Shown here piece after piece: positions 39,743 through 53,700 of a stretch of DNA of 64,000 bases; positions within the stretch are counted from its first letter, which is position 1; each line of letters begins with the position of its first letter. The position numbers and the translations under genes are program-made. The notes beneath the pieces are model-generated. The model was not told the origin of the DNA. It did not search any database and worked only from the letters and a program-made list of their open reading frames with translations. Source of the stretch: Haliclystus octoradiatus (lineage: Eukaryota > Cnidaria > Staurozoa > Stauromedusae > Haliclystidae). The stretch spans positions 18,165,936 through 18,229,935 of the forward strand of contig OU744448.1 of NCBI GenBank assembly GCA_916610825.1, written 5' to 3'.

Positions 39743-40279
39743 ATGGCTTTGATTACAGGTTCAAATGGTTTCAATGTTAAAAAGATAGTTCGAACACGTG
39801 TTGGGAGAAAACGAAAGCCAAAGAATTTAAAAGCAAACGAAATCCAGGATCGCATCAATCGTGGTTATTTCTTCTCTAGAAGGTTGTGTTCGTCATATTT
39901 TGTCCCAGTTAATACAAATGAGTTTTTAATGAATGATAAATTGTCCTTTACTAAGGCTGAAACCGTATGTGAGCATTTTCACGATAATAAGCCTGATGAT
40001 ATACTTAACAATTTAGACAATGTTGTATGTGACGGTGATAGGAAATATGTTGACAATAATAACACAGACAATGTGTTCGATACGGACTTGAAAATAAAAT
40101 CCACGCAGTTTGAGCAAGAGTTAAGTTTCTATAATTCAAACAGATTTATTATCGATGTTGATTTTGTTCTCCAAGATTTCGAAACGATGTTTAACGAAGA
40201 ATCTTCAAAGCCAATTTGTCAAACTAACACTGACGAAGAATCAGCTCACAACTGCTGTAAAAAGCAATTTCATAATTAG
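39743..40279 (+). CDS. Unidentified protein, 178 aa, single open exon
   Basis: The first ATG of the open frame is MALITGSNGFNVKKIV. A basic patch (VGRKRKPKNLKANE) could be a nuclear signal. It is followed by INRGYFFSRRLCSSYFVPV and a long acidic, Asn/Asp-rich second half ending in a Cys pair (HNCCKKQF). There is no TM segment or known domain. TTTATCAG just before could be a splice acceptor, so an upstream exon is possible. The upstream 300 bp are unusually CpG-rich for the window, as at a promoter. It may be a lineage-specific gene or a chance ORF. Confidence 0.45.
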   Translation: MALITGSNGFNVKKIVRTRVGRKRKPKNLKANEIQDRINRGYFFSRRLCSSYFVPVNTNEFLMNDKLSFTKAETVCEHFHDNKPDDILNNLDNVVCDGDRKYVDNNNTDNVFDTDLKIKSTQFEQELSFYNSNRFIIDVDFVLQDFETMFNEESSKPICQTNTDEESAHNCCKKQFHN

Positions 40280-41626
40280 TTATTAGATAATCATCACACA
40301 TATCTGATGCTGTGTTCCTGAGTTAGTTTAATGTTTAAAATAATGTGTAAATATTGCTACAAGAAGGGGTCAATCTCTTATTTCTATTATTATTTTATTT
40401 ATATATGAAGAAAAGAATAACATTATCAAATTTATGAAGTGACTTGATGGTATGTTTTTATAATGTGTAAGATATTTTCTTTACTCAGGTGATGAACGTT
40501 GACAGTCCTTTATGAAGGTTCATATTTCAGTCTGTTACATGGATGAGGTAATACCACAGTGTCTGACATCACTTCTATGTTACATTTCATGAAATGTCAG
40601 GCAATTAGTGACACTATGCTTTATGCCCTGAAGGTTGTGCGGTACGTGGATTCACTCCATTGGACCAACACAGCGGACAACTGGTCATTCCAACATCAAA
40701 AGGGCAGGTAATATGCAACGTACTTATTATATTATCATAGCTTGTGCATGATAAATAAGACATTAAATTGCATTCTGTTTAACAAGCCCTGCTTTAGTGT
40801 GGTTCCTGAAAGGGTTTGGCCAGCACTTGTATCAAAAAAATCAATGCATAAATATCAAAGCACGCCTGAATTACAGTACTGTTCAAATTCAATTTATTTT
40901 CAAAATTCCTAATAACAAGAGTACAAGACTTACTTTCAAATTTATTGATGCACACTTAATATGAACTAGTCATATAAAATAAGAAATAGTAGTGTTCTGT
41001 TCATTTCAAGGGAGTAAGTTCAACATTTTATGGAACCCCCTCCATCGGCTAAGGGATAATTGCTCCTGCCACTATTCATTCTCTTCTCTCCTGAAAATAA
41101 ATAGGATTTTCTTACTTTGAATACTGCTCACATGTCATGTGGAAAACAAACTTTCCTTCGGGCACCTACAAGTATTTTCTTATACAACAGGTGCTAAAGG
41201 AAGGTTATTACCATGACATTCTGATGTAATTTCCAACGCGATGGATAAATTCCTACTGCATAGAGGATGGTGCAATCAAATCAATTGATGGCATTGTGCA
41301 ATTCCTGATTCAAGGTCTTACCAATTGTGGCAATACATTCAATTTTGTTACCAAGATATGACACTGTGGTATTGTCTACTCTACTATGTTGGGTTTGATT
41401 TACTATCAACAGGCTACAGAACAGCTACAGAAACCTAATATATGGAGTTTACTATAATTGTATTCAACACTTGAATATGACCATGAATAATTTATTTTAA
41501 TAGTTATGACCTGAAAGGCCTGTTGAACAATCATGGTATATGTACATTTTTGAGTTGTTTAAAATATTTATGCAGTCAGGTCAATATTTGCCTGTCGTTG
41601 TTAACTTTTCTCTTAATTTCTCTCAA
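40280..41626. other. Intergenic, convergent side of DNAL1
   Basis: No recognised coding region or repeat. Confidence 0.5.
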
Positions 41627-41632
41627 TTTATT
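41627..41632 (-). terminator. DNAL1 poly(A) signal
   Basis: AATAAA on the minus strand, about 100 bases after the DNAL1 stop codon. Confidence 0.6.
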
Positions 41633-41732
41633 CATATCTACAGTTGTGACAGAACCGTGTAGCAATTTGATCCTATATATAAATATCCGAAATTCCATAT
41701 AATTAGTTGATAGATAGATAAGGCGTTATCTC

Positions 41733-41779
41733 TCATGCTTCTCCTTCTTCGTCTTCTTCTTGGCGTATAACAGGGATGC
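41733..41779 (-). CDS. DNAL1: DNAL1 last coding exon
   Basis: Acceptor [22 protein letters not shown] and TGA, the acidic tail. Confidence 0.95.
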
Positions 41780-44700
41780 CTGTAAAAATGAAGCAGATTA
41801 TGAAACAAATAAGTAACCATCAATACTCTAACCTGTGATATAATGATACAAATACAGCTTGCATGTAGTTCAACGGTTACGTATCATCTCTTCATATAAT
41901 CTTTAACGCATCACAGGTTTTGAGCGAATTTCAAAAAGTCTTGTCTTTCGAAAGAGCCCGTAGGGCGAGTGTTTTTCAGCTTTCGAGTGCCTCCCAACAT
42001 CCTGCGTGTTGGTATCAAAGAACCCAAACACGGCTGCCGTGCAGTAAACCTTTTTGTGAAACAAAACCTATTTTTACTATTTTTAATTAACATAAAAGAT
42101 TTGACTGATTAGATCAATTTTCTCCTATAAATCTCCACGTCTATTTTGCCTTTCTTCCAATCACAGATCCAGAATTCTACTTTCGAAACACTTTCGATTC
42201 TTTCGAACACTATGATTTTGATCTGTCTTGTTTCTCATTTCTGCTGTGTCGCAAGATTTGCCGGTTTTGCAGGGCCTTTTTGTCTTGGAATAGTCACCCT
42301 AACCAAACAAATGACGCAAAGAAGAAGAATGCCTTGAATTATAATACTGTACTCTGAATTATATATCAGCAGCGATGTTAATAATGAAATTTTCATTTGC
42401 AATTATTTAGAAATTCTGGATGTTTCTTCTCTCATGATGTATTAGTTGTTTTGGCTTGCGTGATCCAAGCACGGGAGTAAGCCAATCAAATCACTAGAAC
42501 AGCATTCGAAATCTCTCGAGTTTTACAATCGAAGATGCTTAGCACTTGTTCATGTAGGCCTACACAATTTTAAACTATTTTTGCTTGCCGATTTTTGATT
42601 GAGTGTTTTGCTAACACAGTCAATACAAGGCATTGCTAATCAGTAAACAGATGAACGTCACATGATGCTCTTTGCTCACCATCTAGCTTTTTGAGTTTTG
42701 GAATCCTCTTTGTTGCAAGATCTCGCCAATCACCTTCTGCACTGTGCTTTTCCTCGAGAGGGTTTCCTATAAAAAACGCAGAAGATATATTGCGCTAGCA
42801 ATCAGCTTCTTGTGCTGCTGGGTTTGTTTGGAATGAAATAATTTAAATTTCATTGCTCTCTTAAAATTTTTGAAAGGCTGCTTGAACTAATATTCCAGTC
42901 AAGTAAAAGATCAATCAACAAGGGGGAGACAAGAACAGAAGTATTATGACATTTGCATAAGTCCATAATGAGAGGTGAAAAGAATCAGGAATCATTCTGA
43001 TGTGGTCTAGGGCTTCAAAGTAATAAAAGAATACATTTTGTTTAGATACAACAAACACAACACGAAAACAAAATTTCAAACTACAGACCAACCTAGTTTA
43101 GAACACATAGATTCAAATGGTAGCCTACTACTTACAAATTTACAATGATTTAAATTGAAAAATGACAGAGCTATGGACAAGCAAAAGTTTGATGGACTTG
43201 AATGGTAGAAATGTTTAAATGTCAACATTCAGTATTGTCAATTATCTGTTGTATTCCAAGTTGAAAAACAATATATATTCTTGCAGTATGAGTGTAGATG
43301 AAAGTAAACCAGCAGTCGTCAGGGTCATAAAACGCTCCCTCTTCTGGAACCGGAATCAAGATATTAGGATTTAGCTTCAGAATCAGATGATCGGGAGAGT
43401 TTTCTCAAAGTAAGAATGTCAATAGAGATTCAACTAAAGTTGTTTTAGAAAATTTAAAGATTTCTGAATATTCTTAGTCAATTTAGCTTATGCTTCTGGG
43501 ATCCCTACTTATCTTGTACCTTGCCGGCTCCAGGGTCAGAGATATATTGTCAATGTTATACAATTATTTCAGCAACCGTTTAATTGATGTAAACCACAAA
43601 TACAATACTTACCAACAAACAACAGGTCTTGTAATGATGGCAGATCAGCCTGAATCAAAAATATTTGGTTATAAGGGGGCATAAATTATTGAAGCATCAT
43701 GATTTAATGTCAAGGGTATCATGGAGAAGTTACATACTCAAAAACAATCACTGTAGTACTCTTGTAACTGTCAGAAACAGTCATACGCTGTGATTATGAT
43801 ATTAATGTAACTTAACTAAACATATGGTTCATGATACAAAGTTTTATGAGATAAGGATGTAGTAGATTACTAAGGAGGTTTAGATTTAGTACCAGTTCAA
43901 GTTCATCTTTTTCGTTGCACATTGGGGGAAGCCCCTTTGCTTTGAAACCTGTACTGACCTTGTTTCGGAATACCTTTCGGAGCGAAACATGAACCACAGA
44001 ATACATGTGTTCACTTCATTGTTTTGGTGTATTTTGTTTTTACTTTCGTTTTTTTTAATAAAGTTATATTGTCATTGTCCTTATAAAATATCTACATAAA
44101 AAATCATAATGAATCTTGTAAAAATGTCAGAAATTTCTATTTAGTTGGTAAACAGAAACTGAGGTTTTATCTTACTGAATCTAAACGTCTTGTTTCGACA
44201 AAACAAGTACTGATATAACCCAATCTTCCTATCGATTAAACATGAACTTGAACCAGTAAATCTAAACCTCCCTACTATATGTACCAGTACCTACTAGTAA
44301 TACCAAAAAGTGTTGATAATTAAAAAGTGAAATGATTACACAGATTAATGAGGTTATCGGTAACGACTATTGATCTCATGTGCTTGATCTGGACTGGTGT
44401 ATGTTCTTCATTGTTGGTATCTATATTGCTTCTATCAAGTTGGTTAGTTTTACTTAGCTTGGCATTGGTAGCTTAGTAGTGGAGTAATAGTAATTTAGCT
44501 ATAGTAATTTACCTTGTGCAGGATGCTGTGAAGCGATTGTTTGTTAGTTCTCAAATTATTTGAAATTTTAATTTGTACATTTATTTTCATCAAACAAACA
44601 ATAATAATAATAAATTTAGTTTTATATAGCGCTTGAGTTATAAGGAATATATTCTAAAGCGCTTTACAAGAGAATCGAGGTTTCGATAAATTATAGACAA

Positions 44701-47700
44701 ATCAAATACCTAGTAGAATTTAAAATGTTAAAATGTTTATGTTCCGCTTGGGAAGTTGAAAAACAACCACTTGTGGTCAAAATTATTTTCTGCTGCCCAT
44801 TGTATACTTCACTGATAATTCTTCTTTTACAATTTATTGTGATGAATTGCACATGCATACCATGCACAACTTTTGCAAATGAAATGTGTAAAATGTGTTG
44901 TTTTGACTCGTCAAATCTTAATCTGAATTTTACCTAATGGTATGTAATTCTAGTTCAACTTACCAATTTTTGAAATTCATCCCAGACTTTGACTTGATTA
45001 TTTGACATGTAAAGGACCTATCAGAATAATTTATTTTCTGAGAATAAATCATTTGGTGTATGTGTGAAATCAAATCAAATATTAGTTGTTCCCTGGCATT
45101 TCATGACCCCTTATGATTTATTGCTTGTATATTCAAAGTTTTCGCTATTGGTATGTGTCACGTAACTTGATAGGTTACCTGAGTAAGGCACCTCAAAAAC
45201 GTCAAAATTAACGGGAGCATATTAGAAGAGGGGGACCACTGGGAGATTACTTTTAAGGAAAGTGTAGTCAAACGTACATATTACCCTGGTAGTGCGTGTG
45301 ATTGCATTGATATAATACTAAATTCTCAATGATCTACAGTCTAGGGATAAGACGTCTTGTTTGTGTCATGTAAATGTTTTATTTTGTAAATGGCATGCTT
45401 TGTTGTAATTATTAGATCGAGTATAGTGAAACTTTTATATAACAGCCAGTTATGAATGGTAAAAAATTTGCGCATTAAATGTAGGTGGCCTATATATACA
45501 GGGTTGATTCCTATAGAACATGTTATTTTGGGATGTTCCCTGAACAACCACTGTATACAGGTGGCCACTGTATAAAGGTGACCATAACAGGTTTGACTGT
45601 AGCATCTAAGTGGTTATTCAACATCAACAGTGTGTAAATAGGTGAAGGATTCAATGTAGATACCAAAACATTTATATTTACATTCGAATTACACGCTATC
45701 TGAGATCAACAGACAATAAAGCTAATCGATAGAACCACTATTGCTAGGCTATTTCTTTATTCAATTCTGTATACCGTATGTTGTCCAGAAAATCTAACCT
45801 GGAGCTTCTTTAACACAGTAATTCCTTTGAGCTTTTCTACATTGTTATATGATATCCACAGTTCTGTCAATGTATCGGAAACTGCTTCCTGAAATACAAA
45901 ACAATTTGTGACAATGAGGTTTCCCAGCTCTTGATGCATTAATTGTAATTTCCTCGTAGAGCTTCAGTGTTATCAAATTAGATATCTTAGATATTATTAC
46001 TGTACATATAAAATAATTTGCAAAGATAGAGATTGGTCGCCCAATCTGGTCAGATTTACGACTGCATAGGTAATGTAATGCAGAAGCGGCGGTTGGCTTG
46101 ATTCATGAGACATTTCAAGCTGAATCTGAGTTAATGCTTAGTATCTGATTTTCCTGATGGCTTCATATAATTCTCTTTTAATTTGAAAGTAAAAAATGCT
46201 CACACAAATACATTTCTGTGATCAGCTAGGCATACTTGAAAAGGAGGAGGCCAAGGCATTGTGAATTGGTTATGTTATTGTTAATACCCTGCAAAAAAAA
46301 GTTACAACATGATTTAGCCATTTTTGGTCTATTCTCCGCGCTGATTTTGACTTTTGATTATAGCCTCGTTTTCACAACGACGCCATTTCTGTTAAGTTTT
46401 CCGTCAAATGATGATAAATGTGCAGATCTTTTCGTTAATTTTTCATCTACTGCCAAATACAAGAATTCCAGTTTGGGTTCATGACAAGGCCATGAACGTT
46501 AGCCTGTTCTTTCGCAGGGGTAATGTTTTACAGGGGCTATACGGATCAATGAAACCTTAATGGGTATAGTTTGTCAGCACAAGGTGCTTTTCACTCATTG
46601 ACCATGGCTCATAGTCTCCTACTGCTGTGATTCCCTTCTGACCATATTAGGTCACTCTGCTGTACTCTGTGATGCTTCAATGGAAATAAAATAAATTTGG
46701 TGATATCAATATCAGTCACTGCATACTTACAAGTCCATTCAGGTTCTTAATGTTATTACGACCAAGAGATAAAATCTTCAAGTTTTCTGGAAAATAAAGA
46801 TAGTGTTGTATTTGCGATACTAGTGTGTAGCAGTATATTAAAGGGGCAAAATTGACCGGCGACCACTGCGAGATCAATTTGAATTTATGCTTAGCGTAAT
46901 TCAACCGTCTCGCTTTGAAATTATTGTTATACGCAAGCCTAGTTTGTAATAAATTCATGTCAACAATGAACATTGTGTTGTAAACAATAAACATGCGCGT
47001 GGGTGCGTAGCGCCTGCCGGTCATTTTTGCTCCTTTAACTGATTCATTTGTAGCAAAATTTTCTTAGCTCTATAAATAACAAGGGGGTTAGAGTAGCTTC
47101 AATGTTTCTAGCAAGCAATTGGATCGATAATCAGTAGTTCATTGACAGGCCATGAACAGTTCATCAAAGTTAGATCATTTTATGTTCATGAACTGTTTAT
47201 AAGGTGTTTTTGAACTGGAAACAGTTCATGGAAGTTTGACCATTTAAAGACCTCCATAAACTGTCCGTGGACTGGTTATAGACATTGAACAAATAGTTTG
47301 TTGTTTCTCAAATTCATGAAATGCTCATGAATGTTTTTGAAAGAAATTTCCAAACCTAACAACAACTCATGTACATTTAGAAAAAAAAACTTCCTGAATG
47401 TTTCATAGCATACAAGGGCACAAAAAACTGGTAGCCCCCACTTTCATGTGAAATGGTCGGAAGCTACTGTTTTTTTAGCCTGCGTCACAGACTAAAACAC
47501 TAACATCATCAAAATGTTTTGATCTGTGACGCAGGCTATTGTTTTTTTGCCATAATCTTGTTACAACATATGTGAGATATATAGTACGTACACTACACAT
47601 GGCATCTTTTATTAGAAATGAACAATATTTGTGCAGGTTACATATGTCCTTGAAAATCATGAACATCGTCAAGTTGATTGGTTCAAGCTGATTCTGAAAC

Positions 47701-50700
47701 TTAATATCCTAGATAAGACATCAAAGGCTCAAGACAGCGGTTGTTCTAATTTACTTGAAACAAAGTTAGTATTCTATTCAACATCATGAACTTACTGAGG
47801 CCATTCAGATTTGCAATTTTTTCAATGCAGTTTGTTGATAGTGATAATTTTCTACAAACAAATTAATTTCAGTGTTTAGATTTTATAAAAGACAGGCTGT
47901 ATGGGTATGCAACACTAGATGATTGTATGAGATGGCCACTGAGACTATTTCCTGCTGGATAACTTCACAGCTAACAACAATGGCATGCCATAAATGCGAA
48001 GTATTACATTTGGGAAAAAGTAATCCTAAGCAAAATTATCATCTTGGAGAAGTAGATTTAGAATCTGTTGATAAAATCAGAGATCTAGGTGTTTTAATGA
48101 CATCAACGTTAAATTTTTCTACACATATAACAACAATTGTAAAAAAAAGCAGCTATTCGTAGTAGATGATTAATCGTGTATTTTATAGCAGAGACTGTTC
48201 ATTTAAAATCAAACTATTTATGACGTATGTGCGTCCCATCCATTAATATGCCAGTGAGGTCTGGTCACCAATTTTGATAAAAGATATCAAATTGCTAGAA
48301 TATGTGCAACGACGATTTTCAAAAACACTGCTGTATCAATACGATTTAATTTATAAAGAACGCATCGTTAATTTGAAAATCGAAACACTTAAAAGTAGAA
48401 GATTGATTGCTGACCTATTATTTTGTTATAAAGTTATTAATAGTTTTGTGGATATTGACTCCAGTAACCTTATTACTGTCACTCCACATGGTTGACTTGT
48501 TGTGCCAATGGCGCATTCAAATCGCTATCATCAAACCTTTTTTGTAAGATGCATAAATGTATATAACTCGTTAAGCCTGGAAACACGTCAGGCACCCAAT
48601 GTTTATAAATTCAAAATATATCTCTCCAATGAAAATCTATCTAAATTCTTAATTATGTAAAACTATTTAATCATTTGTTAATTTATGTTATGTTATTCTG
48701 TATGTAATTCACATTTATATGCTGTTATGCAGAAATAAACAAATCATTCATTCATTCATTTCATTCATTCATTCAACTTAATTAATGTACTGCACAATGT
48801 GAACTATGTTTGAAAAGTGGTGATCACCATCCTGAATTTTCAATTATTTTTTCAAAAAAATTCTGAAGCTGAAGTTTTCATTAATTGTTGATGAACTGTT
48901 CCTGAATGTTGCATTAAACTACTTGAAAAATAATGAATTATATAAAAGTTCATAATCTGCTTAGAGCTATTTTCGTTAACACTTTTTAAATACAGTACTG
49001 TAGTTCACTAACTGTTCATTAAAAGTTATACTATCCAACAGTTCATAAAAAATGAATGTTTGTAAACTATTCAAATGCATTGTAGGAGGGGATGTGACAA
49101 CCTCGTTTACCACTACAAAAAATCAATGGGCTATCTTCTTATTCTGTAGTATTAATTAATGGCATGACTAATGGCACATGCATTCAAAAGCTGTCCGTCT
49201 CCTTAATTTAAATCTGTTTGAAATAGATTGCAGATGCGATTGTACGCTATAACGTCGAAAAGTTTAACGTCGAAAAAATATTTTCGACGTTAAATTTTCG
49301 ACATAAATCCCAAAATGTACGTTTTTCCACGTGCATCTACGAGATTTTGCCGCGCGGCAAAAATTGTCGCCGCAATTTTGCACGAAATGACGTAGATACA
49401 AAAAGGAGCCGGCACGATTTGCCGCGGAAGTAAAATAATTACCGCAATTTTACACGAAACGAAAACCTAAAATATCGACAGCGTGCACTTAAAACAGAGG
49501 CGTGGACGTAAAAGTTTTTAAATGTTAAGAGCGTGCACCTATCTCATGGGCGTGCATTTAATTTTTTTTTAAATATGAATAATATTACCGGCGTGCATCT
49601 ATCGTATGGGCGTGCACTTATAAATTGAATTTAAATATGAAGAATATCACCGGCGTGTACTTATAGTAGGGGCGTGCACATGAAACTAAATAGGAATATT
49701 ACCGGAGTGCACTTATCGTATGAGCGTGCACTCATAACTTGAATTTAAATATGAAGAATATTACCGGCGTGCACCCTATCGTATCGTCTAAATATAAAGA
49801 ATAGTACCGGCGTGCACCTATAGCAGGGCGTGCACTTAAAAACTTTTTTAAATACGAATATTATCGGCGTGTACATAGCAGGGGCGTGCACATGAAACTA
49901 AATATAAAGAATATTACCGGCGTGCACCTATAGCAGGGCGTGCACTTAAAACTTGAATTTAAATATGAAGATTATTACCGGCGTGCACCTATAGCAGGGC
50001 GTGCACATAAAACTAAATATAAAGAATATTACCGGCGTGCACCTATAGCAGGGTGTGCACTTAAAAGTTGAACTTAAATATGAAGAATGTTACCGTCGTG
50101 CACATAAAACTAAATATAAAGAATATTACCGGCGTGCACCTATAGCAGGGTGTGCACTTAAAAGTTGAACTTAAATATGAAGAATGTTACCGGCGTGCAG
50201 ATAAAACTAAATATAAAGAATATTACCGGCGTGCACCTATAGGAGGGCGTGCACTTAAAACTTAACTTTAAATCTGAAGAATGTTACCGGCGTGCACATA
50301 AAACTAAATATAAAGAATATTACCGGCGTGCACCTATAGGAAGGCGTGCACTTAAAACTTAAATTTAAATCTGAAGAATGTTACCGGCGTGCACATAAAA
50401 CTAAATATAAAGAATATTACCGGCGTGCACCTATAGGAGGGCGTGCACTTAAAACTTAAATTTAAATCTGAAGAATGTTACCGGCGTGCACATAAAACTA
50501 AATATAAAGAATATTACCGGCGGGCACCTATAGGAGGGCGTGCACTTAAAACTTAAATTTAAATCTGAAGAATGTTACCGGCGTGCACATCAAACTAAAT
50601 ATAAAGAATATTACCGGCGTGCACCTATAGCAGGGCGTGCTCTTAAAACTTGAATTTAAATATGAAGATTATTACCGGCGTGCACCTATAGCAGGGCGTG

Positions 50701-53700
50701 CACATAAAACTAAATATATAGAATAGAATAGAATAGAATAGAAGAGTACCGGCGTGCACATATAGCAGGGCGCGCACTTAAAATCTTTTTTACATATGGA
50801 TATTACTGGCGTGTACCTATCGCATGGTGGTACAATCAAAATTTTAATTAAATATGAAGACTATTAAACCAACGTGCACCTATATAGCAGGGGCGTGCAC
50901 TTGAAACTTTTAACTATATTACATTTGAATTTATCTTATTTACACGTACACTAACTTTGTTCGCTTTGTTATGACAGATTCCCCACTGTTAAACCGACAC
51001 AATCCCGGTGGCAAAAGGATACTGCGGAAATACACTACATTTTTGAGAAATAGTCAAACCATGGTCAAACGTAATAGTGAAACAAAGAACTACGTGATAA
51101 AACGATGGATTAAATTGTTCACCCCGATAAACGATTACGATGAGAAAAATTGAATTGCAAATTTCAGATTTTAGTCTCCTTTTCAAATTTGAGAGTTTTG
51201 AAAAATCAACTTTGAATTGGAAAAATAAAAAATTACCGTATTTTGTTGGATTTTAGGAGAATTTTCAAGTTTTGTTCTTTGCAGAGGCTGGAATTACCGT
51301 GTTACACCCCCCCCCCCCCAAAAAAAAAATATATATATCTAATAACTTATAGTATTGTATAGTATAACATTTATTTTCAGTAGAGAAAAATGCAGCAATA
51401 AATTCGACTGTGTAGTACATGAAAAAATCCTTGATAAAAAACCTCACAATGCACTCAGAGTGACTCTATCCGTTCCCGACTCCTTCTGTAAAGTACTGCA
51501 TAAATATAACACATTTGTAATTGACTAGGTTCCTTCCTTTTTCATTGTTTAATTTCTAGCAGTATTATAACAATTACAATGTGTTAAGTTTATATATCCA
51601 TTATAGCCTATTAAATAATTTGTAAATTAATATTTATTCTTTTGAACTGACGATGGTATAATAAATAATCTATTTGTAGTTTTTTGTTGCTATCTTTCAC
51701 TCTGAAATGTTTCACGAAGAAACTTCTGATCAATCTCAAATTTAGTTTTCGAAATTAAACTTATCAAGTAACAACGCGACATTCCGTATACTTTTAAACG
51801 GTTTTTTCATCAAGCTATTCATTTTCGATATGAAACATATCGGGACACAACGCGATTCTAATCACTAACAATAACACATGAATTTGATTCATTACAAAAT
51901 ATACTTAAATAACTATAATTGATAGTTAAAACTACATAAGAAGGTGTATCTATATGTTACCTTTCTACAGTGTCCAATACTTTTCATTTTAAAGGGTTTT
52001 TTAATCAAGTTATTCATTTTCGACATTAAACCTATCGGGACACAACGCGATTTTCACACAACGCGATTTTCATCACTAACAATAACACATGAATTTGATT
52101 CATTACAAACTATACTTAAATAACTATAATTGATAGTTAAAACTACATAAGAAGGTGTATCTATATGTTACGTTTCTACACTGTCTAATACTTTTCATTT
52201 TAAAGGGTTTTTTAATCAAGTTATTCATTTTCGACATTAAACCTATCGGGACACAACGCGATTTTCACACAACGCGATTTTCATCACTAACAATAACATA
52301 TGAATTTGATTCATTACAAAATATACTTAAATAACTATAATTGATAGTTAAAACTACATAAGAAGGTGTATCTATATGTTACCTTTCTACAGTGTCCAAT
52401 ACTTTTCATTTTAAAGGGTTTTTTAATCAAGTTATTCATTTTCGACATTAAACCTGTCGGGGCAAAACGCGATTCTCATCACTAACAATAACACATGAAT
52501 TTGATTCATTACAAACTATACTTAAATAACTATAATTGATAGTTAAAACTACATAAGAAGGTGTATCTATATGGTATCTTTCTACAGTGTCCAATACTTT
52601 TCATTTTAAAAGGTTTTTTAATCAAGTTATTCATTTTCGACATTAAACCTATCGGGACACAACGCGATTTTCATCACTAACAATAACACATGAATTTGAT
52701 TCATTACAAACTATACTTAAATAACTATAATTGATAGTTAAAACTACATAAAAAGATGTATCTATATGGTATCTTTTTACAGTGTCCAATACTTTTCATT
52801 TTAAACGGTTTTTTAATCAAGTTATTCATTTTCGACATTAAACCTATCGGGACACAACGCGATTTTCATCACTAACAATAACACATGAGTTTGATTCGTT
52901 ACAAACTATACTTAAATAACTATAATTGATAATTAAAACAACATAAGAAGGTGTATCTATATATTACGTTTCTACAGTGTCCAATACTTTTCATTTTAAA
53001 AGGTTTTTTAATCAAGTTATTCATTTTCGACATTAAACCTATCGGGACACAACGCGATTTTCACACAACGCGATTTGCATCACTAACAATAACACATGAA
53101 TTTGATTCATTACAAACTCTATTTAACTAACTATAATTGATAGTTATTACTTCATGCGAATGTGTATCTATATGTTACCTTTCTACAGTGTCCAATACTT
53201 TTCATTTTAAAGGGTTTTTTAATCAAGTTATTCATTTTCGACATTAAACCTATCGGGGCAGAACGCGATTTTCATCACTAACAATAACACATGAATTTGA
53301 TTCATTACAAACTATACTTAAATAACTATAATTGATAGTTAAAACTACACAAGAAGGTGTATCTATATGTTACGTTTCTACACTGTCTAATACTTTTCAT
53401 TTTAAAGGGTTTTTTAATCAAGTTATTCATTTTCGACATTAAACCTATCGGGACACAACGCGATTTTCACACAACGCGATTTTCATCACTAACAATAACA
53501 TATGAATTTGATTCATTACAAAATATACTTAAATAACTATAATTGATAGTTAAAACTACATAAGAAGGTGTATCTATATGTTACCTTTCTACAGTGTCCA
53601 ATACTTTTCATTTTAAAGGGTTTTTTAATCAAGTTATTCATTTTCGACATTAAACCTATCGGGACACAACGCGATTTTCACATAACGCGATTTTCATCAC

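Noticed and set aside
45360-45600. Possible MITE end (TACAGTCAAACCTGTTATGG on the minus strand)
   Set aside because: Only one end is recognisable; no matching inverted end or target duplication found.
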